The notes: generated by a model from the letters alone, not told the origin. DNA of 64,000 nt from Pelobates cultripes (GCA_933207985.1 OW240913.1:324921700-324985699), one strand, 5' to 3'; positions 1 to 11,699 are shown, counted from the stretch's first letter. Made by a program: numbers and translations.

Positions 1-387
1 TTAAATGCAATATTAACAAAAGGAAAGTCAAATGAAGGGGATAGTCTCCTTACATATAAAGATAAGAGCACCAACAAAAAGACCATACCATCCATTCCGA
101 TTATATTTGACTATAACAACCAAAACAGAGAGAACAAAAAATTAATCCAAAAACACTGGCACATCTTACAACAAGAGGATGTTCTTAATATGATTATTCC
201 CGAAAAGCCTAACATCATATTCAGAGGTGCACTAAATTTCAAATCCCTTCTCACAAATATTTTTACTAAAAATAAGTTAACTAAACCTTCCACTTTATCA
301 AATATAAAATGTTTTTATTTATATTTTATATGTGTTCTATATGCTCTTATAATGTTTTCTTATAAATTTATATCATATTTATTATGA
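1..387 (+). pseudogene. Partial Penelope-like polyprotein, 3' end, endonuclease missing
   Basis: Frame 1 is open from the first base to a TGA at 385-387 (128 codons visible). The segment IQKHWHILQQEDVLNMIIPEKP, shown here as IQKHWHIL (about codons 50-57) followed by a PEKPNIIFRGALNFKSLL stretch, is typical of the linker after the reverse transcriptase in Penelope-like retroelements. There one expects a Cys-rich knot and a GIY-YIG endonuclease next. Instead the frame passes into hydrophobic, low-complexity residues encoded by T-rich DNA and stops. I infer an internal deletion that removed the GIY-YIG domain, or a frameshift after about codon 104. In a live element the protein would copy element RNA at a nicked target. 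This remnant is not expected to be active. The start lies outside the window. Confidence 0.5.
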
Positions 388-1032
388 ACCCACTTCAGTA
401 TTTATACTCTATATGTGTTATTTTTACTTTTAGATGTTTATATTACTGTATATTTATGTTTTAATTCTCAGCTCACTAAATCCACTCCTTATACTATATT
501 TAGTTTTATTTTGCCTGAATTATCTAATGTTTTGTTTGATTACCATAAAACTATGATAAATACCCCCTGCTTCTATATTCACTTTAATATTTAATTGCAC
601 ACAGCTTTTATCCTTTACATAATACCAAAAAGTAATATCTGCTATTAATTTGCCATCACTAGCCCTCAACAAAGATGGCCGCCCCCTCTCACAACTCGGA
701 CATTAAACTGCCCAAGATACTACATTTCACACATTACCCAATAATCTCAATAACCAAATTTTTCCTTTTACGAGGCTAATTTTCTTTAAAACTTCTTTTA
801 AAAAAACGATCTCTGTATGCTTACCCTTCTCACACCTCCATATAGCACCATACAGTTTGTGGCCGCCGCAATTTCGCGTCATACCACTCTTTTATTATTC
901 CACATATTTTTAACATAATACACAATGTATAACCTTTTAAGTCATAGTCCAAAGCTCTTAAACATATTTTACTCAAAAAACAAACATTATTTCTCTTATT
1001 GTAAATAGTTATTGGGAATTGTATTAATCATT

Positions 1033-1056
1033 GTCATGTGACCGCGGTCACATGAC
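1033..1056. promoter_or_regulatory. 24-bp perfect palindrome with two E-box-like sites
   Basis: The sequence from 1033 to 1056 equals its own reverse complement, with CCGCGG at the centre and a CATGTGACC / GGTCACATG site on each arm. A TATA-like TATATAAA sits about 50 bases downstream (1108-1115). CACATG is an E-box-type hexamer bound by bHLH-leucine-zipper factors. A promoter role in the retroelement tail is inference. Confidence 0.35.
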
Positions 1057-1145
1057 CTGTGACGTCATTTTGGAGACAAAATTCAAATTTGTGTCATTCA
1101 GTTAACTATATAAATCAAAGCTGCTGGGCATTTTTTTTTACTTCA

Positions 1146-1180
1146 CTTGAAAAAGCCTAATAGGGCGAAATGCGTTGTAA
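1146..1180 (+). ncRNA. Degenerate hammerhead-ribozyme-like motif in PLE tail
   Basis: CTTGAAAAAGCC-TAATA-GGGCGAAATGCG resembles the hammerhead core plan CUGAUGA, stem II, GAAAC, as found in Penelope-like elements. The short stem (GCC/GGC) and the GAAA box are present. The CTGATGA box is altered to CTTGAAA, so catalysis is unlikely. Confidence 0.3.
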
Positions 1181-1870
1181 TTTTAAATTCTCTTTAATGA
1201 AAGTAATATGTTTAGACTACCTATTTGCCTGGGTCAGTCTTTTATACTTTTATTATTTAATTTTATTCATACCTGGCACATCTCATCACCTGACACATCA
1301 GACTCATCATCCAAAGAATCCTAGGTAGGGATTGTTCCACCCACACCTAAAACATTGAACGGTCCATCTGCTCTTTAAATTGTAAGTACATCTCCTTCTA
1401 TTATTTATACTTACATATATGGAGAGCACTATGGGCCTTCCTCTCTCCTTTTCTTGCATATAACCTACACTACAACTACCGTCAGAGGGATATCCTACAA
1501 GTGGGGAGTTTAAATACCACTGAAAGCTGTTTTACCGAGAGCTGGTTATAGCTCTAAAAGACGTGAGTTGGCAATTTTTATCTCAGTGTTGTCTACAGTC
1601 CACAGACTTACAATATTGCACTATTGGTTTCCTATGTTTTCTTTTGCATATGCTGCTAATGTTTGAAGTCACACCATAAACGTCTTTTGAACACTTCAAG
1701 ATTTTTATGCTCCAAAAAGACTTTTTACCTCTTATATTTGGTACCTTTGTATTTTCTATTGTATATTTCATAAATTATTATTGCTATTTTAGTTATTTAT
1801 CAGTTTTATTTGGTGCAACCTGTATCCTTTGTTCCGTTTGTTCAGTTTTCTCCTGAAGGGTTTGAGGGTT

Positions 1871-2317
1871 ACCCTTTTTTTCAGGTGTACAGCCTCCCTG
1901 TGATTAGTTATTGTAGCGCTGTTCCACCCTTGCTCTTTAATGCTAAATTTAACCCCACTCTAACCTTAAACCCAATAAATTTAAACATCCCCTTATACTA
2001 CAACTATAACATATCTCTTAACACTAAACCATGTAATCAAATACTGACATTAACCCCTCTGTAACCTTAACCTCCACCCTAATTTTATCTTTAACCCTGC
2101 ATGCATTTACACCTACATACAAAATACATTCAAAGCAGAAGCATGCACATACTTACATTCACATACAGTATACGCATGTAGTTGTAAAATTTCGATATAT
2201 TAGATGTTTTATACCTGCAATATACAATTATTTCATTAAACTCACTTTATCTGTTTTTATTGAGGGGTAAAGGGGAGCCAGGTGGCACCTTAGAACTCTG
2301 TGCCTAGAGGCACCAGA
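1871..2317. other. No feature recognised
   Basis: AT-rich sequence with repeated CTAACCTTAACCC-like wording around 1950-2100. This is pyrimidine-rich low complexity rather than a telomeric array. No coding signal is seen. Confidence 0.5.
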
Positions 2318-2490
2318 CGTATTTTATTATTATTATTATTTTATTATTTATATGGTGCCATCAGATTCTGTAGTGCTGTACAATGGTTGGACTAACAGGC
2401 ATGTAATTGTAACCAGACAAGTGGATGTACAGGAACAGAGGGGGTGGAGGGCCCTGCTCAATGAGCTTACGTTCTAGAGGTATATCCTGC
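2318..2490 (-). mobile_element. LINE 3' tail, probable L2-type, with (AAT)n end
   Basis: On the minus strand this reads CTCTAGAACGTAAGCTCATTGAGCAGGGCCCTC-like sequence, then a GTAC/CTACAGAATCTG block, and ends in an ATAATAATA run (2322-2350 on plus). The same tail occurs in plus orientation at 28445-28626 and 58937-59160. I recognise it as a common amphibian non-LTR retrotransposon 3' UTR. Assignment to L2 rather than a derived SINE is not certain. Confidence 0.55.
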
Positions 2491-5160
2491 CTTGCTGTCC
2501 AGACTCTTTTGAATAATCTTGTGAGACCATGGCTGGTGTGTTAGCATACAGGGCAAGCCGCCAGGCCCCCTCTTGGCGTCTGCCCTCGGTCATGGACCGA
2601 GGAGAACACACTTCAGTCAGCCGTGTTAGCAACTGGTTCGGGGAACTTGTTAAATTTTAATAACAGGTTTGCGTGAACGGATGCGAACCGGCTGAATCCC
2701 ACCACTGGGTATATCAACTAAGCAGTGATTTTGATATATTATTTTTTATTTGGGCATTGAAGCGTCCCTTTAATGGCTGGGTTTTTTTTGTTTTGTTTTT
2801 TTAACCAACTAGCATTGAAAGAATTCCTTTTTTAACAAAATATCATGTCATTATAATCATTGTAGTCCTAGTTTTTGCATTGTACACAGTTTCCTAGAGA
2901 TAGTAAAACATAGGTTAATTAATTATAAAATGTGTTCCCTGTGCACAGCTGCATGCACATGGAATACTATGGGTCCTAGAAATGCAATTTGCTAAGTAAT
3001 ATAGAGAATGGACTTTACAGGACACAATTGTATATATATACATATTGTATATTTGTCCTGAACATTTGAATTTGAATCTATGGCTACATTTGTTGCCAGA
3101 AATTGGTTTTGTATTTTAGGATCTTTTTTTAGTACAATATAAACATTGTTTATATTGTTTAATTTCCCTGGAAGCCTTCCATCCAATTGAAAATAAATGA
3201 AACTATAAATCAATAGTAATATTTTTAATGATTAAATATCAGCCAGCAAATCTCATTTTCATGTTAATTTCCGTGGATGTACAAAACCAATATACTGTTC
3301 TTCAATTAACATATGTTGTACTTATTACACTTTGTAGGTAAAGTAAGTTTCCTAAAACACTTGGTTAAACAGATGTATTATTCTTTTGATTTATGAAGTG
3401 TGTTGTTTTCTTTCTAAACCACATAAAATGTCATATTTATTATAAGAATGGAACCTGTGTATGCCGGCATCATATATAAGACCACTGACACCCTGACTGT
3501 GAATAAATGATTCATTGTAGAGCGAAAGCTTTAAACTTGGAAAATTTTGACTGTACAATGGCGAGGTGTAGACCAGCAACTCACAAAATGGAAATTCCTG
3601 GAAAATTCATATTTAAGCCCCCAAAATAAGATACACACAAACTTCATTGCTACTATACATGTGACAAGTCATTTATACAGCTATTTCATACAAACCAGAA
3701 ATTATTTGAGACTGGAGAAATGTTGACACAATTAATGGTTTAATAGTAGTTTTTCATTTATAGTTTTATAACCTTGAAGACAATTTAGATTGTTGTCATT
3801 GAATTATCTTATACAATGTTACTGTAGCTTTTTTTTTTTTTAAGTACAAATAAAATAATATGCCCTGCTAAAAGGCTCGGTCCTATTTTAGATCAAAGTA
3901 ATTGAAATAAGGATTTAAGTAACACATATAAGCAAAAGGATTTGAGAAACCTACAGTGCACTGACTTAATTTATCAGCAATTACGGAATCCATTAAGGGA
4001 GCATCTACAGCCAACTTGGGTCCAGAGTGTGATATATATCTCAGCAGATGGACTTAGAGTGTAATTGACGCTGAATTTCAAAGCATTCTAAAAATTTGTT
4101 ATCATGTAGCATGGAGTCGAGAAAAAAAAGTGGACTGTGGTCCAGCAGATGATTTACTTGACCTTGCATGGGAAGAGCTGACAGAGAGATCTCATTAATT
4201 CCTCGGGTCATCCTGGAAGACATTAATTTGGTTTGAATCAGTATAAATGGAGATTTTCCAGACATACACCAGAAATTATGAATCCTCTAAAGCCAGAGGA
4301 AAGTATGTCCAAATCACTTTGTAAATAAATCAAAATGACTCTCCCGACTAGGATAACATGCCTAATCAGGGGAGTTATGGAACTTATTGTACTTAATAAA
4401 CAAAAACTCAAGTTATATTTTATTTGAGAACATATTTTTTTTTCAAAATATAATCTCCTCTGCCAACATGCCAAGGACGATTGCTAAGTTTTGTATAAAA
4501 TACAAGTATAATTTATGTAGGCAAATCATTATAAATCCGTCTATTTTTCAACAAACACAATACTCCTTCATCATTTGCTTGATAGATAAAGATACCACAG
4601 ACAGTTATTTATCTTTTTTCAATCTCATCCTATTTAGTGTTAAATGTATCAAAATATGTTTGTGTGTAATGCCTTTTTTGTTTCATCGGATTTTAATAAA
4701 AGGTTTGAATGGAAGTTATAAAATTTAGAGAAACTAGGCTTTATGCCACTGGTCGAATTTATCATTTTTCCATAACACTTAAATTCATGTCTGTAAAGGA
4801 AATGTATTGTAATGCTAAGCATGTCTTAATCCCTTAAGGACAAAATGGCGTTCAATGCCGTCATGGGCAATTGGACTTTAATACCCGGGACGGTATGGAA
4901 CACAATGCTATTTTTGAGCCACATTCTCTGCTTCCATAAAGGGGAAAAGAAAGTCTCAAATTCCAAGTATGATTATATTGTCATAGTGTTTATCCAGGTT
5001 TGGCATTATGCAAAGAGCACAATACATAATTAGAAAAAAAAGATATAAAATAATTTGAAACATTTTAAGTGGCATCATAACATGCTTGTTGGATTTTTGT
5101 CAGGTAGACATTCACACATTCCAAGCATTCTTTAATTCCTTTATTGTGCTGTGAATTACA
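2491..5160. other. No gene recognised; AT-rich
   Basis: No open frame here has recognisable protein content. At 4831-4910 there is a CCTTAAGGACAAAATGGCG / GACGGTATGG segment that looks like one end of a TTAA-type repeat, but the partner end was not found. Confidence 0.5.
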
Positions 5161-5201
5161 TAGATGAATAGACATAGACATAGACAGACAGACAGACAGA
5201 C

Positions 5202-5237
<36 letters not shown>

Positions 5238-5290
5238 CGATAGAGATAGACAGATAAATAGATAGATAGATAGATAGATATAGACAGATA
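5161..5290 (+). repeat. (GACA)n/(GATA)n microsatellite
   Basis: A GACA run (about 5181-5202) passes into a GATA run with single-base interruptions up to 5290. The minus-strand frame across it (Leu-Ser-Ile-Tyr repeats) is an artefact of the 4-base period. Confidence 0.95.
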
Positions 5291-5483
5291 AAATACATTG
5301 TCTTTGATGAGAAAGGGCTATTATTTTAAATTCATCTGCAAGTTGCTTCTGTTTTTTTGAAGAAAATTAGGCACCCTCCTTTCAGGGCCGATGCAAAACA
5401 CTGTGCTGCCTGGGTCCAATGATGAAATGCTGCCTCTTCCCCAACCCCCCAACAAAACCACAACCACCAAATCCATTATGTTA

Positions 5484-5945
5484 TGCAGTGTGTGTAGTGA
5501 ATGCAGTGTCTGTGTAGTGGATGCAGTGTGTGTATTGGGTGCAGAGTGTGTAGTGAATGGATTGTGCGTGTGTATAATAGATGCAGAGTGTGTATTTGTT
5601 TGGTGGATGCAGTGTGTGCAGTGACTGCAGTGTCTGGGTGTATTGTATGCAGTGTGTGTAGTGAATGTATTGTGTAAGTGTATAGTGGATGCACAGTGTG
5701 TATGTGTGTGTATAGAGGATGCATAGTGTGTGTGTGTGTATATAGTGGATACAGTATGTGTGTGTATAGTGAATGCACAGTGTGTGTGTGTGTGTGTATA
5801 GTGTATAGTGGATGCAGTATATGTGTGTATAGTGGATGCAGAGTTTCTGTGTGTGTATAGTGAATGCAGTGTGGATACAGTGTATGCAGAGTGGGTATCT
5901 GTGTATAGTGGATGTAGTATGTGTGTGTATAGTGGATGCAGAGTG
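5484..5945 (+). repeat. Minisatellite, unit near GTGTGTATAGTGGATGCA
   Basis: About twenty or more degenerate copies of an 18-24 bp unit, varying mainly in the number of GT dinucleotides. The array lies inside the hAT element at 5383-6562. Long open frames in several phases across it are artefacts. Confidence 0.9.
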
Positions 5946-6104
5946 TGGGTTTCTTTTTCTGTTTCTTACACATCTTCTTTGTGTGTCATTTACTCCACCC
6001 AGCCAATTTGTGTGTCTCTTTCTTTCCCCCAGCCCCTCTGTATGTCCTTTTCTCCCCCTGTATGTCTGCTTGTGTCTCCTCAGCCCTTCTGTGTGTCTCC
6101 CCCT

Positions 6105-6296
6105 ACCCTTGTCTGTTTCTGACCAACAGCCCCTGTCTGCTTCTGTCCACCCACAAGCCCTTGCCTATTTCTGCCACTCCAGCCCTTGTCTGTTTCTGTA
6201 ACCCCAACATCTGTTTCTGTCACCCCACAATCTTTGTCTGTTTCTGTCCACCCCCCTGCCCCCGAGCTCTTGTCTGTTTCTGTGCCCCACCCCTTG
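6105..6296 (+). repeat. Minisatellite, unit near CTTGTCTGTTTCTGTNACCCC
   Basis: About seven copies of a 23-30 bp pyrimidine-rich unit, with each copy recognisable by TCTGTTTCTG. It lies in the same hAT element as the GT-rich array but has an unrelated unit. Confidence 0.85.
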
Positions 6297-6570
6297 CAAG
6301 CTCACCTCCCTCTCTCTTGTAGTGTGGCCAAACCGCAGACTGGGGTAGAGGAACTTATTTTCCACTCCCTGGTTTAACAAGAAGCAGTTCAGCACTCTCT
6401 GAGAGTGCTTCCTCTCAGACTGGTGAGATATAAACAAATTCCTCTACCCCTGTCCACGGATCGGCTACGCTACATGCCGAGACCAGGCCTTATGGTAGCA
6501 TCGGCCCTGGCCCTGTACAGTGTACAAAGTGCCGCCTGGGGCCAATGGACATTCCAGCCCTGCCTCCTTC

Positions 6571-7979
6571 ATCTGTAAAAAAATGAGACACCACCTATAT
6601 CTTTTCATTAAATGATTCACTTCCCCCGTTTCCTTCATGAATATGATATCCCATTTCTCTTTAGTACATAAGAATTCCTTCATAAATAAAACACTTCCCA
6701 TTGCTGACTGGCTTATAAAATGGCTGACACTTAAACAGGAACCATTAAAAAGGAACCATTAAAAATTTCCTCAAAATGTTTTATAATAAACATTACCCTC
6801 TAGAAACAATTCATTACAGAAAATAATTTCAACACCATTACTACTGAAATAATTCAGTTGGCTGCATAATAGATGGTACGTCTTTTATTTGGATATAGAG
6901 AATGTATATATACATGTATCACAGTTATTTATAAAGGTCTAAATTACATTGTGTGACATGTTATCCCACTATTGTAAACTTTCGCCTTAAGAAAGTACCT
7001 TTAACCCCTAGAAACGTCAGACTCTTCCTTCCTTAGTTAACCATTGACGGCATCAATTGTACATTACTTTGTTATAGTCTTCCTGTATCTGTTCTTCTAA
7101 CTAATGTGGTACCATCCTTTATCGGTACCTAAACATATAACAAACTACAAAGCTAATGTAAACATTATATCCATTAGGTAGAAGTGATTATCATTGTAGA
7201 AAAACCCTTTACTTAACATTTAACAGATACTATTTTTAAAGTACTGTAGTAGGTCAAGCTAAAAGTTCAGGGGGTTGGGACGAGATTAAGTTATTCTATT
7301 TTACTTTACATAGGCTAATGCCAAAATGATTTGCACTCTGTCATGTGTTAAATCGTTTACATTATATAGATGGGACTAGAATGTATACAAATAGAACATT
7401 CCACAAATTGTGTAAGAATCACTGATGCAGTCTTTAAAAAGATCCTCTGATAAGAGCAGCATCTTAAGTGAAAATTGTGCAGTTCCTTTCGTACGTGTAT
7501 AGATAGCTCTCTGGAAAAAAAAATAACGAGACAATGAATCATGAAGCAGTTACACGTTATCTCTCACCTCAAGTAATCAGTTACAGGAAACATCCAATTT
7601 TATAACCAAAATTAATTTGTAAGCAGTGGTTATCATAGTTGAAATAAACTGTGCATTAGTACTTTTTAGTCATTCAAGACTACCCACTCCCTATCAACAG
7701 CCATCTGCCAAAAGGGTAGAAAAGACACATTTATCACCCTGTGAATTATCTACAGGAGGTTTGACCATAAACTCAACTCATATAAACAATGAACATAAAA
7801 AAACTCATCTAAATTAAACCGTCTCGAAGAAATCAGAGAGTAAGAGAATAAAATAATTATTTATGGAAATATTGCTTTGAAATTCTGGTGTATTATTGAT
7901 GGTCAATTTAAATTGGCGGTTAATTGTATACTATGGCTAATGATGTGCAGCAGTGGAATTGAGAAGATGTGAACTGTTC
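6571..7979. other. No feature recognised; AT-rich
   Basis: AT-rich sequence with no coding signal, terminal repeats or tandem arrays that I can support. Confidence 0.5.
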
Positions 7980-8118
7980 ATCTAGATCAGGGGTGCCCAA
8001 AATGTAGATCCCCAGCTTTGTGATTCTAAAGGCATTCCTAAAACCATGTGAAGCATCAAGGGAGCTGTAGTTCTACAACATCTGGGTTATCTACCTTTTG
8101 GGCACCCCTGATCTAGAT
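7980..8118. mobile_element. hAT-type MITE, 123 bp, exact 8-bp TSD
   Basis: The element 7988-8110 begins CAGGGGTGCCCAAAA and ends TTTTGGGCACCCCTG, perfect inverted ends. It is flanked by identical ATCTAGAT octamers (7980-7987 and 8111-8118). It has no coding capacity. Confidence 0.9.
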
Positions 8119-8206
8119 TATAGAGAAGGAGGGAAAAAAAGAGTAAGAGAGAGGCAGGTAAAATCCAAAGAATTGATCTTATGTCTAGAAATCCAATTGA
8201 AAGGAA

Positions 8207-8726
8207 CTCTAGAATAGGGCTGGGCTAGATGGTAGATCCCCAGATGATGTAGTACTGCACCTTCCATGATGCTTTGCCATTCTAAAGGCTGGCAAAACAT
8301 TGTGGCAGTTAAAGCACTACAACATCTGGCAGTGGCAGATCCAGAGCCTGATCTCGAGAGGGGCACTTGTAGATATTTTTAAAGAAATAATCCATACACA
8401 ATAACCACTTCAGCTCTGGTTGCCGTCGTAACCGCGGCAATGCTCTGTGCTCGTGAGAGAAGGACCTGGAGTAGCTGCAGGCTGAGCTCCCGAGTCCTCT
8501 CTCCCTCCCTCCCCTGCCAGCTGCCAGCATGGTGCCTGCGGACCGGGGATGGAGATCTCTGATCTCCCCTCCGATCTGTGAAGGCACATTGCAGGGCTGG
8601 CGCTTGGACAGTGCCAGCCCTGCATTAGCCAGCAGGGAGAACCTCGGGGGGCAAGTGCCCCGTTGCCCCCCCCGGATCTGCCAGTGACATCTGGGGATCT
8701 ACCGTTTGTCCAGTTGTGCTCTAGAA
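8207..8726. mobile_element. hAT-type MITE interrupted by a second hAT element
   Basis: The outer element is 8215-8718. Its ends, TAGGGCTGGGCTAGATGGTAGATCC and the inverse of CACAACTGGACAAACGGTAGATCC, share GGTAGATCC exactly. The flanks are identical CTCTAGAA octamers (8207-8214 and 8719-8726). A second element with its own TSD (8330-8686) interrupts it. Removing that insert leaves a MITE of about 140 bp. Confidence 0.85.
8322..8694. mobile_element. Nested hAT-type element, 357 bp, exact TSD
   Basis: The element 8330-8686 begins CAGTGGCAGATCC and ends GGATCTGCCAGTG (one mismatch in the inverted repeat). It is flanked by ACATCTGG on both sides (8322-8329 and 8687-8694). It lies inside the MITE at 8215-8718. 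Its left 80-110 bases match the reverse complement of 17940-18057, so the same family ends the element there. Its right half is GC-rich. Confidence 0.88.
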
Positions 8727-11699
8727 TGTACACGACATGTAGTCATGGAAAATCTACAAATGCATATTTGCCTCATAACATGCATTTGAAATGCATCTTT
8801 TAAGTGACATTTTTCTTTTACAATACATACAACTTTTTATGGACTGATTTATTTAAGTCCCTTGAAAAAAATGCAATTAGAACTAAATGATGGTCATTTG
8901 TAGATTCTCAGTTGCTGAGCCATAATGTTAATCTTTTTGTGTCCCATGACAGAATGCGAGTGTTCTACAAACTTGGGAACCGCAAAACCTCCAGTAACCG
9001 ACAAATAAAGTAAGAAAGCGGAGAATTTTACTGCAATTTATAGTAAGAAGTTTGTTGTTAGGCAGTAAACCTCATGAAATTCAACATTTGCTGCTGAGTT
9101 TTACTCATGTAGTAGGTACTCAGGGTTAGTAGGGTAAATAACTGGAGGTCTTTCACTGCCTCATTATGGCTACTATTCATATCTATTGTTGCACAAGGCC
9201 CAAGCACTTTCTTACAACCAATCTGAGCCATCGACTTCTGTTGGTTGAAAGCAAAATTTCGCAGATATGTCAAGAAGCCACTGTAGAAATAAAGATTATA
9301 TATCATAATAAAACCTGATTGGTCCTCAGAACAATCAGTCTCTCTATTCAGATTTGAGTTAAAGAAATCTACTTCATGTTACATAAGGCAGTTTTTTTTT
9401 ATTTTTCTGGTTATTTCGCTATATGTATGATAAAGTAAAGATAATTCAACTTGCAGCATTACATTCAGCATTACATTCCACATACAATTTTCTTTCTAAT
9501 GATATGTATTGTGGCATTATTCTAAAAAAAGAGATTGATGTTATGAGACATCAAACTTTAGAAATACACATTTTCCAAAAATGTTTCCGCAACTTTGGCC
9601 ACTGCTGTATGTGAGGATTTGCAGTTGACACTTTCCTTGGCATTGTTTGAATCAATCTAGAAGTTTTCATACAAAAATCTGTACATAAATAAATCTAATT
9701 TGAGATTATTCATTAATCAGTGAATTATACCACATTGACAGCCCAACTGGTACATCTAAGGAAGAATAGCAAATACTGATAGAAATTGGCAACATGGTTA
9801 TCATGAAGCGATTAAAAATAGTTTGATAAATTGTATTAGTGCTGAGAAATAATACCAATAAAATAAATATTCCCATTGAATTTTAATATGTTAATAGTTA
9901 CACAAAGTAATTTTATGGTAAAATATTAATCACGATAAAGAATACAAATGAAAGTTAATAACTCGCCCATATGAACTTGTATGTCAATACTACCCCATCA
10001 TCAAAACAGCTGCTTAAAACTGTTGCTAGATTCTGGCAGCAAATAGATATCACTGTAACTCCAGCTCCTGTAATAGAATTAACTTCTAATCATCACTGTC
10101 AGGTCATAAATGTGCCTGCTCTACACATGCTTTCCTTCCTAAAGAATGTAGTTACCAAAATAAACAAATATATTGTACAAAAATAAAAAGAACAATATAC
10201 TATTGACAATGACATCAGGTAATTTTAAAATATCCATATTGCTTATATTTTTAATTTTCTGTTTTTGTTATGACTACTATTTGTGACAAATACGTCATTT
10301 CTGATTGAATTCTAGTATTTGAAATCCAGGATTCTATGCTGTTTGGAATAATAGCTCCATGTCTATAGCTCCAGTCTCACTGGCTGGACCATTTCTTTTA
10401 CTCCTTACTGGCAGCTACACTTGCCTCATGCTCAACTAGGACGGCTCTTTCTCTTCTCTCCAGTCACCGTCATGGGATCACTACACACAACTGGGATCTC
10501 AAAACAGTGAACCATGGCTGTGTATAAACTGATAGCAAATGATGTGCGGATGCAGAGAGCTTATAATAGTAGTCGTTCTCTTCCAATGGAAGCTTGCCTT
10601 GGTCAGGAAGAGATGTTTTTTTTAATATATTTTTGTTTTCGTATTTCTTATGTATTAATATATTTAATGTATTAAAAAATTGAGGTTGATTTCCATCCTC
10701 TAATTGTGGCCTTTCATGGAACTGAACCTTGCTTGGACCTCTTGAGATCCAGATCTAACAAGGTATAATGCAGCAGGAATCTGAAATTCTAACATGAAAA
10801 TTACTCCATTTCCTGTCTTGAGGTTTCTCTTGTGGGTAGGAAAAGTTGTGTATATTTCACAATAAAATAGTTAAAATATATATTAAGAGGTGCAAAATAT
10901 TTGTTGATTTTTGGTGGCTTTATGTTATTTCCCACGGAAAAATGTTAATGATTTTGTGTTGGGGAGGTTTTGTATTATTCTATATTCTCTGCATAAAAAT
11001 GGTACTAAATCATAAGGGCTCTTTTAAGAGCAGTTAATACGATATAGGAACTATATCTGGTGGGGGCTTATATCTGGAGTTATAAACCTGCAAAAGATTG
11101 TTAATTGCTGCACCGCATCCAGGGGAAAATAGGACAAAGCGGTAGGTTGCTCTCTGTTAACTACAGAGGCCTGACTAAAGTAAACCAGTTTTAAAATGGT
11201 GAACTAAGTCTTCTCTGAAGTTTTCTAACATTAGTTGAAGCCTACACTGAAATTGCTCAAATCATTTTCTCAAAGTTAAAATTGAATCCAGGTTTATCCA
11301 GAGAACTAATCACGACTGAAGTCTCCCCAATCAGTGCAACCCACCCAAGTTTACCTCCATAGCTAAATCTATACTGAAATAATCCAAACTTTATCTGCAG
11401 TAAGATATACTGAGTAAGACCCAACTATAAGTGCCTAGTAGAGTCTGAACCAAAGTTAATCCTTTTCAATTCCATGCTCAAGACCCAGCCATTAACTAAA
11501 AAGAAAATCCCCTCTTTAGACTCAAATGAAGGATCTTCTTTGAATGGCTAAAGTTGAGATCAGCATGTATGACTTCAAAGTAAATGCGATGAACTTGAGT
11601 AGAATAATTATTTGCCATCTCAAAAGGTGCTCTAAATTATAATTCCAAGGTTTCTATGTGTAAATTTCTAAGCCTAAATTTGTACAGAACAAGACTTTT
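8727..11699. other. No gene recognised; AT-rich
   Basis: Mostly AT-rich with frequent stops in all frames. The open frame at 9971-10186 encodes 71 residues of no recognised family. No TSD-bounded element was found. Confidence 0.5.

Larger units (their letters stand above)
1..1870 (+). mobile_element. Penelope-like retroelement, 3' portion
   Basis: The window opens inside a reading frame whose residues resemble the segment between reverse transcriptase and endonuclease in Penelope-like elements. A long T-rich 3' region follows. It contains a 24-bp perfect palindrome of CATGTG/CACATG boxes (1033-1056), a TATA-like site (1108-1115) and a hammerhead-like hairpin (1146-1180). The block at 1323-1346 closely matches 63217-63238 in the palindromic insertion at the right edge. 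A TTTGGTGCAACCT motif (1808-1820) parallels TTTGGCGCAGCCT there, so the two tails look like members of one superfamily. The 5' part lies outside the window and the 3' boundary is approximate. Confidence 0.6.
5375..6570. mobile_element. Non-autonomous hAT-type element carrying two minisatellites
   Basis: The element (5383-6562) starts CAGGGCCGATGC and ends ATTCCAGCCCTG. It is flanked by CCTCCTTT (5375-5382) and CCTCCTTC (6563-6570), an 8-bp TSD with one mismatch, which is the hAT signature. Close to the right end GCATCGGCCCTG (6498-6509) mirrors the left end, so a second internal terminal-like repeat is present. It has no transposase. Most of the interior is tandem repeat. Confidence 0.65.

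Noticed and set aside
1940..2090. Telomere-like CTAACCTTAACCC stretch
   Set aside because: Units are irregular and interrupted and do not form (TTAGGG)n or its complement in tandem.
5476..5973. Long minus-strand frame of His-Tyr-Thr repeats (165 codons)
   Set aside because: It is the direct translation of a GT-rich minisatellite; other phases across the same array are also open.
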